14,998 bases of DNA from an uncultured Selenomonadales bacterium (GTDB taxonomy: Bacteria > Bacillota > Negativicutes > Selenomonadales > Selenomonadaceae), in the NCBI GenBank assembly GCA_937910665.1, contig CALEPR010000078.1:1-14998 (forward strand), given 5' to 3'. The position numbers and the translations under genes were made by a program. Position 1 is the first letter of the stretch. Each line of letters opens with the position of its first letter. The notes under the pieces were generated by a model. It saw only the letters and a program-made list of their open reading frames with translations. It was not told the DNA's origin and did no database searches. This document shows, in pieces, positions 1-6,871 of this stretch.

Positions 1-60
1 CGTCCTAAAAATAAAGCCCCTCTCAAACTTAGTTGAAAAGGACTTTGTCTACAGTTTGAT

Positions 61-79
61 CCACCTGTTCAACGGGTGG
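61..79. repeat. GC-rich hairpin, origin unknown, possibly a mobile-element end
   Basis: An inverted repeat CCACCTG / CGGGTGG (one mismatched pair) flanks a TTCAA loop. It stands out from the AT-rich surroundings and is followed by TTTACGC. Such hairpins occur near the ends of IS200/IS605-type elements and in their guide-RNA regions, but no transposase or TnpB gene is visible because the window starts just upstream. It could equally be a terminator for a gene left of the window, although the T run after it is only three bases. The structure is seen; the element assignment is a guess. Confidence 0.35.
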
Positions 80-227
80 TTTACGCTTAAGTTAGTGAAA
101 ATAAATTTCGATAAACTTATGTAGAAAATTTTCTGAAATATTCAGTTTAAATTCAGGCAAATGTAATAATCTTGCAAGGTGAATTTAGAATGATATTTCT
201 AGCTCAAAAGAATGGAGGCGGGACAAA

Positions 228-512
228 GTGAACGGCGGAGAAAATTTTTTTGTAGAAGATGCTTTTGGTGAAATTTACGAAGGAACTTTTTTTGCTGAGG
301 ACATGAAAAATTTTTCGTCACATTCTTCGAACTCCGCCGCCGATGCTGAGGAAGCCGCGATAAGGTCGGCAACCTCGCAAGTTAGAATGTCGACGGAATC
401 CGAAGTGCTCAGAGAATCCGGCAAGGCGTTTGTTTCGGCTTGCAACTTCGGAAGGAATCTGGTCAGCGGTCATTCGCCGCAATTTGCAGGGAAAATTTTT
501 GGTAATTTTTGA
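228..512 (+). CDS. Small hypothetical protein (94 aa)
   Basis: I do not recognise this protein. The GTG start is supported by a GGAGG at 214-218 with 9-nt spacing, a textbook ribosome binding site, which is the main reason to believe it is expressed. The product is 94 aa with no signal peptide or membrane segment. It has an acidic, Phe-rich N-terminus, a Ser/Ala-rich middle (about 30-60) and a basic, Gly/Asn-containing C-terminus. It lies 133 bp upstream of another small ORF of similar Ser/Ala-rich character on the same strand. A 7-bp quasi-repeat array begins 13 bp after its stop. No terminator was seen. Function unknown. Confidence 0.5.
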   Translation: MNGGENFFVEDAFGEIYEGTFFAEDMKNFSSHSSNSAADAEEAAIRSATSQVRMSTESEVLRESGKAFVSACNFGRNLVSGHSPQFAGKIFGNF

Positions 513-524
513 ATGGATACAATT

Positions 525-555
525 TTAGTGAATAGTGGTTAGGAAATAGGAATAG
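525..555 (+). repeat. Heptad quasi-repeats (about 4.4 units)
   Basis: Four consecutive 7-bp units, TTAGTGA (525-531), ATAGTGG (532-538), TTAGGAA (539-545) and ATAGGAA (546-552), are followed by TAG. They fit a WTAGKRR-type consensus. They resemble the 7-bp units at 5857-5937 and 6872-6899, so they belong to the same family of intergenic quasi-repeats. Confidence 0.55.
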
Positions 556-596
556 TTTTTTTTACAAATCCCTGTAACCTGTTTACTGTTCACCGA

Positions 597-616
597 GAAA
601 CTATTGATACAGTTTC
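597..616. repeat. Short inverted repeat upstream of the 87-aa ORF
   Basis: GAAACT (597-602) and AGTTTC (611-616) are perfect arms around an 8-nt loop. The structure ends 15 bp before the GGAGG of the next ORF, so it could be an operator or a leader hairpin. No function can be assigned from sequence. Confidence 0.3.
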
Positions 617-645
617 TTATATTTTGACATGGAGGTTGATGTGTA

Positions 646-909
646 GTGTGGGTTTCAAGAGTTGAAGAAATTGATGCACAGAGAGAAAATGTTCAGGTGA
701 CGAATCCTTTTATGATGCAGAACAATACAAACAGTCTCAGGTCGCCAATGTCGATGGCGAACAGTGTTTCAAGAAAAGTTGATGCAGCAGCCGCCATGCC
801 AAGTGATGAACTCGGCGTTGTGGTATCGCTCAGCGGCAAGCGTGGCGAGACTGTCGGTCAAGCGACAACCTTGTCGGGAATCGATGTTAATCTCTTTTCG
901 GCAGATTAA
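646..909 (+). CDS. Small hypothetical protein (87 aa)
   Basis: I do not recognise this protein. It starts at GTG with GGAGG at 631-635 and 10-nt spacing; an ATG at 639 is in another frame and stops after a few codons. The product is hydrophilic, with an Asn/Gln/Met-rich stretch around residues 18-40 and Ala-rich and Gly/Ser/Thr-rich segments toward the C-terminus (SLSGKRGETVGQATTLSG at about 62-79). There is no signal peptide or membrane helix. It is convergent with mutS, with only 38 bp between the two stops. The composition of the C-terminal half resembles small secreted or surface-appendage-associated proteins, but that is only an impression. Confidence 0.5.
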   Translation: MWVSRVEEIDAQRENVQVTNPFMMQNNTNSLRSPMSMANSVSRKVDAAAAMPSDELGVVVSLSGKRGETVGQATTLSGIDVNLFSAD

Positions 910-927
910 GAACTTGTAGAAACGAGG

Positions 928-948
928 TTTAGGGTTAAGGGATAAGAT
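928..948 (+). repeat. Heptad quasi-repeats (3 units) at the end of mutS
   Basis: Three 7-bp units, TTTAGGG (928-934), TTAAGGG (935-941) and ATAAGAT (942-948), fill the gap between the 87-aa ORF and mutS. The last unit overlaps one base of the mutS stop codon. They are more diverged from the other arrays, so membership in the same family is tentative. Confidence 0.35.
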
Positions 949-3527
949 TATCTTCCCAGCTCCTGCCGAACATTGTTTTGAAGTTCATAGAGTTTATTTA
1001 ATGCTTCAATCGGCGTTAAAGTTGTTACATCGATTTTTAAAAGTTCCTCAAGTCCTTGTGAAACAAAAATGTTTTGCGAAACTTGGGGAACTTTTTTTTG
1101 CGCTGAAAATTTTTGCTCGGGAAAATTTTGTTGCGGAATATTTTTTTCCAAGTCGGCTAAAATTTCTTCCGCGCGTTTCATGACAGATTTCGGAAGACCT
1201 GCAAGTTTTGCAACTTGTATGCCGTAAGATTTATCTGCGCCGCCCGGCTGAATCCTCCGCAGAAAAATTACTTCGCTACCGCGCTCTTTCACTGCCACGC
1301 AAAAATTTTCTATCCGCGCAGATTTTTCAGCCAAGTCCGTAAGTTCATGATAATGCGTCGCGAACAAAGTTTTTGCATGAATTTTTTTGTCAATGTACTC
1401 GACGACTGCGCGGGCGATACTCATTCCGTCGAAGGTGGAAGTTCCTCGCCCGACTTCGTCCAAGATTATCAGACTTTGATTTGTAGAATATTTTAAAATT
1501 TGTGCGACTTCATTCATCTCCACCATAAAAGTTGACTGACCGCTGACTAAATCGTCGCTCGCTCCGATTCTTGTAAAAATTCTGTCCACAGGAGAAATAT
1601 TCGCGCTCGCCGCAGGAACAAAACTTCCAACCTGCGCCATTAAAGTTATCATCGCGACTTGCCGCATATAAGTTGACTTGCCTGCCATATTCGGTCCGGT
1701 GATGACCATAATCGAACACTGCGAAGGATTTAAATTTGTGTCGTTCGGGACAAAAAGATTGTTCGACAAAATTTTTTCGACAAGAGGATGTCTGCCATCT
1801 TTAATTTCAATTTTGCCTTCGAGATTTAATTCAGGTCGCTTGTAATTATTTACCTCTGCCGCCTCAGCCAGAGCCGCGATCATATCCAAGACAGCAATTC
1901 TTTTCGCCGTGTCCTGAATCTGCGGCAATTTTTTTTTGACAACGTCGCGAACTTTGCAAAAAATTTCATATTCCAGCGCGACAATTTTTTCTTGTGCGCC
2001 GAGAATTTTTGTTTCAAAGTCTTTCAATTCCTGCGTGATATATCTTTCAGCGTTGACTAAAGTTTGCTTGCGGACATAATTTGCAGGAATTTTATCCGCG
2101 CCGCTGTTCCGAACTTCAATGTAGTAACCAAAGACTCGATTGTAACCGACTTTCAAATATTTAATTCCTGTGCGTTGCTTTTCAGCGTTTTCAAATTCCT
2201 GAAGAAAGGCGCGGCTGTCTTGAGAAATTTTTCTGTACTCATCAAGTTCATCGTCGTAGCCGCGATTTATAATTCCGCCGTCGCGAATGGTGAGCGGAGC
2301 ATCTTCCGAAATTGCGCGGTGAATTAAATCGACTTCCTCAGAATAATTTTTCAAGCCGTCGCGGCAAGCAAGCAAAATGTCTGCCGAAATATTTTTCATC
2401 AAATTAAAAATTCTCGGCAAAGTCTGCAAAGAAATTTTCAGCGCAGTTAAATCTCTCGCGTTCGCCGAGCCAATTTCAATTTTTGTCATCAGTCGTTCAA
2501 GGTCATAAATATCTTTCAAAGTGTCGCGCAAATTTCTCCGCAACGTAAAATTTTTTACAAGTTCCTCAACCGCATCGAGTCTGCGATTTATCGCCGCAAC
2601 GTCAAGCAGCGGATTTTCCAAACGCCGCTTTAAAATTCTGCTGCCCATCGGAGTTCTAGTGAAATCTAAATTTCCGAACAAAGTATCTTTCTTGGAGCCG
2701 TCGCGAAGGCTGCGAACAATTTCTAAATTTTTTAAAGTCGTCGCGTCCAAAATTAAATGTCGGCTTGAATTTAATCGCGTGAGTTTGGAAATGTGATTTA
2801 AGTCTGTGCGAACGGTTTTGTGCAGGTAAGAAAGTAAATTTTCAACAGCGTCGCTTGCAAGTTCGGAAGCAGGAAAATTTTCCTCCGAAAAATGTTTTGC
2901 AAGAAAATTTTTTTTCTCCTCCGATTCAAAAGTTGTGAAGGCACAATTATCCAATTTCAGCGCGGCAAAATTTTTCAGCTTGTTGTAAAAAGTTATCGTG
3001 CCGACTGTCAAAATTTCTGTCGGCATAAGTCGATAAAGTTCGTCAAACAAATTTTGTTCGCGCGGTTTGCCTTCGTACAGGCAGTAAAAAATTTCGCCTG
3101 TCGAAACGTCCGCTCCGGCAAGCGCAATTTCTTCGTTCTCTTCCAAAATCAAAACTAAATAATTGTTTTTTGTTTCAGTAAGTGCGTCGTCAGTTAAAAT
3201 AGTTCCGGGCGTAATAATTTTTGTCAGCGCACGTTCGGTTAAACCTTTTGCTTTCGGATCTCCGACTTGGTCAACCAGTGCCACGCGGTAACCTTTGTTG
3301 ACTAATTTTTGCAAATAATTTTCGACGGCGTGAGCAGGAACTCCGCACATTGGAAAATCTTGTCTGTGCGTCAAAGTCAATCCAAGTTCACGCGAGGCAA
3401 TTATCGCGTCCTCAGAAAACATTTCAAAAAAATCTCCCAGTCTGAAAAATAAAAGCGCGTCCTGATTTTGCGCCTTAGCCGACTGATATTGTTCCATCAT
3501 TGGCGTTAAAATTTTTTTACTGTCCAA
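948..3527 (-). CDS. mutS: DNA mismatch repair protein MutS
   Basis: MutS binds base mismatches and small loops and, after ATP-driven clamp formation, recruits MutL for strand repair. The 859-aa product is full length for the family. The mismatch-reading Phe-x-Glu is present (F33, E35, in GDFFEMF). The lever/clamp region spans roughly 250-560. The ATPase has Walker A GPNMAGKST (611-619), the conserved FTRIGASDDLVSGQSTF segment (651-667), Walker B with IILDEVGRGTSTFDG (687-701) and THYHEL (724-729). The start is TTG at 3527: an in-frame stop lies four codons upstream, and about nine residues before TPMMEQY matches other MutS proteins. No clear Shine-Dalgarno is seen; a hairpin abuts the start codon. 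It is last in a minus-strand cluster, 70 bp after the heptosyltransferase gene, with its own likely promoter. mutL is not adjacent. Poly-A tracts of 9 and 8 bases occur inside the gene. Confidence 0.97.
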   Translation of the reverse strand: MDSKKILTPMMEQYQSAKAQNQDALLFFRLGDFFEMFSEDAIIASRELGLTLTHRQDFPMCGVPAHAVENYLQKLVNKGYRVALVDQVGDPKAKGLTERALTKIITPGTILTDDALTETKNNYLVLILEENEEIALAGADVSTGEIFYCLYEGKPREQNLFDELYRLMPTEILTVGTITFYNKLKNFAALKLDNCAFTTFESEEKKNFLAKHFSEENFPASELASDAVENLLSYLHKTVRTDLNHISKLTRLNSSRHLILDATTLKNLEIVRSLRDGSKKDTLFGNLDFTRTPMGSRILKRRLENPLLDVAAINRRLDAVEELVKNFTLRRNLRDTLKDIYDLERLMTKIEIGSANARDLTALKISLQTLPRIFNLMKNISADILLACRDGLKNYSEEVDLIHRAISEDAPLTIRDGGIINRGYDDELDEYRKISQDSRAFLQEFENAEKQRTGIKYLKVGYNRVFGYYIEVRNSGADKIPANYVRKQTLVNAERYITQELKDFETKILGAQEKIVALEYEIFCKVRDVVKKKLPQIQDTAKRIAVLDMIAALAEAAEVNNYKRPELNLEGKIEIKDGRHPLVEKILSNNLFVPNDTNLNPSQCSIMVITGPNMAGKSTYMRQVAMITLMAQVGSFVPAASANISPVDRIFTRIGASDDLVSGQSTFMVEMNEVAQILKYSTNQSLIILDEVGRGTSTFDGMSIARAVVEYIDKKIHAKTLFATHYHELTDLAEKSARIENFCVAVKERGSEVIFLRRIQPGGADKSYGIQVAKLAGLPKSVMKRAEEILADLEKNIPQQNFPEQKFSAQKKVPQVSQNIFVSQGLEELLKIDVTTLTPIEALNKLYELQNNVRQELGR

Positions 3528-3528
3528 A

Positions 3529-3560
3529 TTCTCAACTCACTTCGTGAAGTATTTTGAGAA
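3529..3560 (-). promoter_or_regulatory. Hairpin abutting the mutS start codon
   Basis: Nested perfect arms TTCTCAA (3529-3535) with TTGAGAA (3554-3560) and ACTTC (3539-3543) with GAAGT (3546-3550) form an interrupted hairpin with a 3x3 internal loop. Its 3' side in the mutS message ends one base before the TTG start. It would place the initiation region in a stem, suggesting translational control of mutS. The pairing is visible; the role is inferred. Confidence 0.6.
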
Positions 3561-3569
3561 ATTATATCA
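3561..3569 (-). promoter_or_regulatory. Extended -10 promoter for mutS
   Basis: On the minus strand this reads TGA-TATAAT, a perfect -10 hexamer with the TGn extension. No good -35 lies 17 bp upstream (TTACGC), which is tolerable for extended -10 promoters. Transcription would begin near 3554, about 27 nt before the mutS start. It is between the heptosyltransferase stop and mutS, so mutS can probably be transcribed independently of the upstream cluster. Confidence 0.55.
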
Positions 3570-3597
3570 CAAAGTTTTTTTCGGCGTAAAAAAAAAT

Positions 3598-4956
3598 TTA
3601 TTTCAGCGCAGGAGGAATTAAATTTTTATCGACAATCAATTTTTCAATCGCGTTTAAAACTTGTCGCGGAGAAATTTTTTTCTGACATTCAAATTCACGT
3701 TCAGTTTTTAAATAATGCGGACAAACATTGCTTGCGTAACTTGGATTAGTAATGTCATTGTAACAGCCGTTGCAGACAAATCTGTTTGCTACTCGATAAG
3801 GCGTATAAAATTCATAGAAATCTTGTGAAAAACCACAAATCATAACTACAGGACAGCCGACAGAGTTCGCCAGCCAAGAAAGTCCGCTCGACAGTCCAAT
3901 AAAAAATTCTGCGTAGTATAACATATCTGCTCGCTCGACCAGCGGAATATTTCCTGTAAAATCCTCAGCGTTTTCAGGCATATCGACTGTATAACCAAAT
4001 TCTGTTTGCGATTTATTTTTGTCGATACACAAAACTCTGTAACCTAAACTTTTTAAGTAGTCAATGACAACATTCCAGCCACCGGGATACAACCAACTTT
4101 TCGGCGTACTGGAACCTTGAACAGCTATGCAGACGTAAGGAGTTTTTATTTTGCGTTTTTTAGGTTTAGAACATCTCGGCGCAGGAAGAATGACATTTTC
4201 AAGACCTAAAATAGTCCCGCCAAGTTTTGTCAGCGACACAGTTCGCGGATCTGCCGGTAAAGTCAGTAAGTCGCCCATGACTGAATTGCAGAAAAAAGTC
4301 GCGTAATAGTCTAAAGTAATTTCAGGAACAAGTTTTAATTGCGGATAAAGTTTTTTAGTCAAGTCGCGCAGATGTTCTCTAACATAGACAGACATTTTGC
4401 AGCCGTGAATTTCTTGAAATTTTGCAGCGTAAGGAAGTAATGCTAAAGTGTCGCCTATTGCTTTTGAAGTGAAGACAATCAAAGTCGGCTGATTTTTTAA
4501 ATTCAAAATGTGTTCAAAAACTTTCTCGCCGTCCAAAAAAATTTCAATATGCCAATGTATGTAATAATAATCTGAAGAAACTAATCTTGTGTCCGAAATA
4601 TCTTCATCAAAAAAAATTTGTCCGCTGTCGAAGTCAGAAATTTTTGCATGAAAATTTCCCTGCGGAATGTCCAGCCTTAAGCCGAAATTAAAATCAATCT
4701 TCAAGCCGTCAATTCCTGTATCGCCGAACAGTCTGCTTTTATATAACTTGTCGATATTCGCGTGGAAAGACCTTGCCATCATAAAAATCAATTCTTTGTA
4801 CAGGTGATAGACAGCCTCATCACTTTGACCTGACAAAGCTAAATGCACCGCTTTAGTAAGTTCAGGATTATTTTTTACTTGCGGCAGCGATAAAATTTTT
4901 TTTGGAGATTTTAAAAATTCCTTGAAGTCTTTCACAAAGAAGAATTTAAAATTCAT
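3598..4956 (-). CDS. TibC/Aah-type autotransporter O-heptosyltransferase
   Basis: A cytoplasmic glycosyltransferase of the autotransporter strand-loop-strand O-heptosyltransferase family (TibC, Aah, BAHTCr), related to GT-B family 9. Characterised members move heptose from ADP-heptose to serines in repeats of autotransporter adhesins before export. The 452-aa product carries family blocks: GDTGIDGLKIDFNFGLRLDI (78-97), an N-terminal beta domain to about 150, AIGDTLALLPYA (166-177, the Gly-Asp of the acceptor side), a nucleotide-sugar half with YVCIAVQGSSTPKSW (274-288) and FFIGLSSGLSWLA (351-363), and four cysteines C395, C398, C412, C424 that match the metal (iron) site of TibC. The first 75 residues are an extra, helical, less recognisable segment. 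It starts with ATG after TAGGTGA with short spacing, 12 bp downstream of tyrA, so the two are likely co-translated. No autotransporter substrate gene is in the window; its acceptor here is unknown. Confidence 0.85.
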   Translation of the reverse strand: MNFKFFFVKDFKEFLKSPKKILSLPQVKNNPELTKAVHLALSGQSDEAVYHLYKELIFMMARSFHANIDKLYKSRLFGDTGIDGLKIDFNFGLRLDIPQGNFHAKISDFDSGQIFFDEDISDTRLVSSDYYYIHWHIEIFLDGEKVFEHILNLKNQPTLIVFTSKAIGDTLALLPYAAKFQEIHGCKMSVYVREHLRDLTKKLYPQLKLVPEITLDYYATFFCNSVMGDLLTLPADPRTVSLTKLGGTILGLENVILPAPRCSKPKKRKIKTPYVCIAVQGSSTPKSWLYPGGWNVVIDYLKSLGYRVLCIDKNKSQTEFGYTVDMPENAEDFTGNIPLVERADMLYYAEFFIGLSSGLSWLANSVGCPVVMICGFSQDFYEFYTPYRVANRFVCNGCYNDITNPSYASNVCPHYLKTEREFECQKKISPRQVLNAIEKLIVDKNLIPPALK

Positions 4957-4968
4957 AAAATCACCTAC

Positions 4969-5850
4969 TCAGTTAGGATCAAATTTTTTCTCGACAGTTT
5001 CCAAAATTTCATCACGACGCTTTTTCGACTGCGTGAAGTAGTCGTGAATTGCTTGCCTGTCATGATTTTCAATCGACTTTATGACTTCGCCCAAAATGTT
5101 TTGCAGGTCGCGCAGATTGGCAGAAATTGCGTCGGAATTTGTCATGCAAATGTCAGCCCACATATCCGCGTTTGAACTTGCAATTCTTGTTGTGTCTTTA
5201 AATCCTCCGCCGATAAGTTTCAGACAAGATTCCAAGTCATCACCTGCGCGATTTAAAAGCGTGACAAGTGCCGCCGCTGTGACGTGAGGAACGTGACTGA
5301 TAATCGCCGCACACCTGTCATGCTTTTCAATTTCAAGACTGATAAATTTTGCGTCGGTCAGTCGAAGAACTTGCATCAGCTTGTCATAAATTTCTGCAGG
5401 AATATTTTTATCTTCAATAATGACGTACGCCTTGTTTTGGAAAAGATTTTTATTCGCCGCCTCCACGCCGGATTTTTCTCGACCTGTCATCGGATGACCC
5501 GGAATGTAAAAAATATCTTGCGGCAAAATTTTTTTCAGTTCTCGATAGATAAAATTTTTTGTACTGCCTGCGTCAGTTAAAATTGCGCCGGACTTCAGGT
5601 AAGGCAAAATTTTTTTAACCATCGGAACAATTTGCAGGACAGGCGGACTTAAAAAAATTATGTCGGCATCTTCTACAACTTTTTTTAAATCTGAAGTCGC
5701 CAAGTCAACCGCGCCAAGTTCGACAGCTTTTTGCATTGAAGTTTCAGTTCTGCAAAGTCCTGTGATAAAAATTTTTTCGCCGAGTTTATCTTTCAAGCAA
5801 AGTCCCAAACTTCCACCGATTAAACCGACACCGATTATTGCAAGCTTCAT
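4969..5850 (-). CDS. tyrA: Prephenate/arogenate dehydrogenase TyrA
   Basis: Oxidatively decarboxylates prephenate (or arogenate) in tyrosine synthesis. The 293-aa product is the monofunctional form, without chorismate mutase or a C-terminal ACT regulatory domain. The Rossmann nucleotide motif GVGLIGGS is at 7-14, GHPMTGREKSG at 118-128 with the conserved His119, and the C-terminal helical domain carries EKHD (175-178), SHVPH (185-189) and GGGFKDTTRIA (214-224). At the end of the second strand, where NAD-specific enzymes have Asp (YGYDI in Aquifex), this protein has Cys33-Arg34. This suggests NADP(+) use and leaves open an arogenate preference. The ATG start fits the family N-terminus, but there is no Shine-Dalgarno: the leader is pyrimidine-rich because it is the 3' arm of a heptad-repeat hairpin. 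The gene precedes the heptosyltransferase by 12 bp. Confidence 0.93.
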   Translation of the reverse strand: MKLAIIGVGLIGGSLGLCLKDKLGEKIFITGLCRTETSMQKAVELGAVDLATSDLKKVVEDADIIFLSPPVLQIVPMVKKILPYLKSGAILTDAGSTKNFIYRELKKILPQDIFYIPGHPMTGREKSGVEAANKNLFQNKAYVIIEDKNIPAEIYDKLMQVLRLTDAKFISLEIEKHDRCAAIISHVPHVTAAALVTLLNRAGDDLESCLKLIGGGFKDTTRIASSNADMWADICMTNSDAISANLRDLQNILGEVIKSIENHDRQAIHDYFTQSKKRRDEILETVEKKFDPN

Positions 5851-5856
5851 AAATAA

Positions 5857-5937
5857 TTAGGAGTTAGGAGTGAGGAATTAGGAATTAAATTTTCATTCCT
5901 CGCTACTCATTCCTAACTCCTCATTCCTCCTTCCTAA
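5857..5937. repeat. Inverted arrays of 7-bp repeats forming a long hairpin in the tyrA leader
   Basis: The + strand at 5857-5884 is four heptads (TTAGGAG twice, TGAGGAA, TTAGGAA). The minus strand of 5895-5937 is six more of the same type (for example TTAGGAA, TGAGGAG, CGAGGAA). The arms pair 15 of 16 between 5859-5874 and 5906-5921, with an inner perfect 6-bp stem (5880-5885 with 5895-5900) closing a 9-nt loop. The array fills the whole gap between the DUF2156 gene and tyrA, and the outer unit contains the TAG stop of the former. The consensus is close to TKAGGAR. Confidence 0.8.
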
Positions 5938-6857
5938 ATATTTTGCTCCTCGACTGTCACAAAATATTTTTCAATCATCTTGACAGGGTGATAAGATTCT
6001 TTCGCCTGCCGAAGTCCTTCAAGTCCCATGTCCTCCTCGCGATTTATATAAGTCATCTCCGACCACTCAGCCGCGACAAAATTTTGATTTATTGCCGTGT
6101 ACGCTCCGCGAATTTCAGGATCAGCTTTTTCGACGTGAATAACTGCAGTATCTGAATTTAATTTTTCGCCGAAAGTAAATGCAACAACTTTTCCGCCAAG
6201 CAAAATTGCTCCGCCTTTAAGTTTGAAGTCATCGAAGTTGTCAAAAATTTCATGAATCGCCGCCTGTTCATAGCAGATAAATGGATCGTCAGGATTTTCT
6301 TTCTTGTGAATTTCATACCAGCGATTAAGTTCTTCGCGACACTTCGGAATAATTTCAGAAGTTATCGGCAAATATTCTGCCGTCGGAAAATCTTTTCTGA
6401 AACTGTTCAGATGATTTTTTTTGCCGTGAAATTTTCTGCCGGAAAGATTTATTAAATCCTGCGCCGAGTAAACATAATCAAAACTGTCGCGCTCGGCAGA
6501 AATATTAAATTTTGCGCGGGGATATTTTTCAAGTTCCTCGACAAAATTTTTTTCCACGACGACGAAGGCAAATTTTTTTTCGCCGCAATTTTCTTTTGCC
6601 CACGACAAAATTTTTGTAATCGCATCCTGCATTTTTTCTTCCGCGCCGAAAGGTTGCCACAAGCCCAACATATTTTGACTCGAAGTCACAACAAAAAGAA
6701 CATCGTCCTCGACTGCCCAGAGAAGATTTAACATATTGCGCCACATAAATAAATTTGTAAAATTGTACTCGGCGTTTTCATAATATCTTGCAGAAAAAAA
6801 TTTGTCGAAAAGTTTTTTGTCTGCCTTTTCCAATTTTTTAAACTCTATGATGTCCAA
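5934..6857 (-). CDS. DUF2156 (LPG synthase C-terminal-like) GNAT-fold protein
   Basis: A 307-aa protein of the DUF2156 family, related to the catalytic C-terminal domain of phosphatidylglycerol lysyltransferases (tandem acyl-CoA N-acyltransferase folds) but without the multi-pass flippase part, so it should be cytoplasmic. Family signatures seen: YNFTNLFMWR (31-40), the basic loop LSGRKFHGKKNHLNSFRK (138-155), GGKVVAFTFGEKL (221-233) and INREEDMGLEGLRQAKESYH (271-290). The substrate is unknown; aminoacyl transfer is possible by relationship only. The start is problematic: the frame opens at TTG (6857), which touches AAGGGAG directly with no spacing. ATC or ATA, 6 and 9 nt after GGGAG, are the only better-placed alternatives, and there is no upstream in-frame ATG/GTG. 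It is first in the minus-strand cluster behind a strong promoter, with heptad repeats in its leader and at its stop. Confidence 0.85.
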   Translation of the reverse strand: MDIIEFKKLEKADKKLFDKFFSARYYENAEYNFTNLFMWRNMLNLLWAVEDDVLFVVTSSQNMLGLWQPFGAEEKMQDAITKILSWAKENCGEKKFAFVVVEKNFVEELEKYPRAKFNISAERDSFDYVYSAQDLINLSGRKFHGKKNHLNSFRKDFPTAEYLPITSEIIPKCREELNRWYEIHKKENPDDPFICYEQAAIHEIFDNFDDFKLKGGAILLGGKVVAFTFGEKLNSDTAVIHVEKADPEIRGAYTAINQNFVAAEWSEMTYINREEDMGLEGLRQAKESYHPVKMIEKYFVTVEEQNI

Positions 6858-6871
6858 CTCCCTTCTACTAG

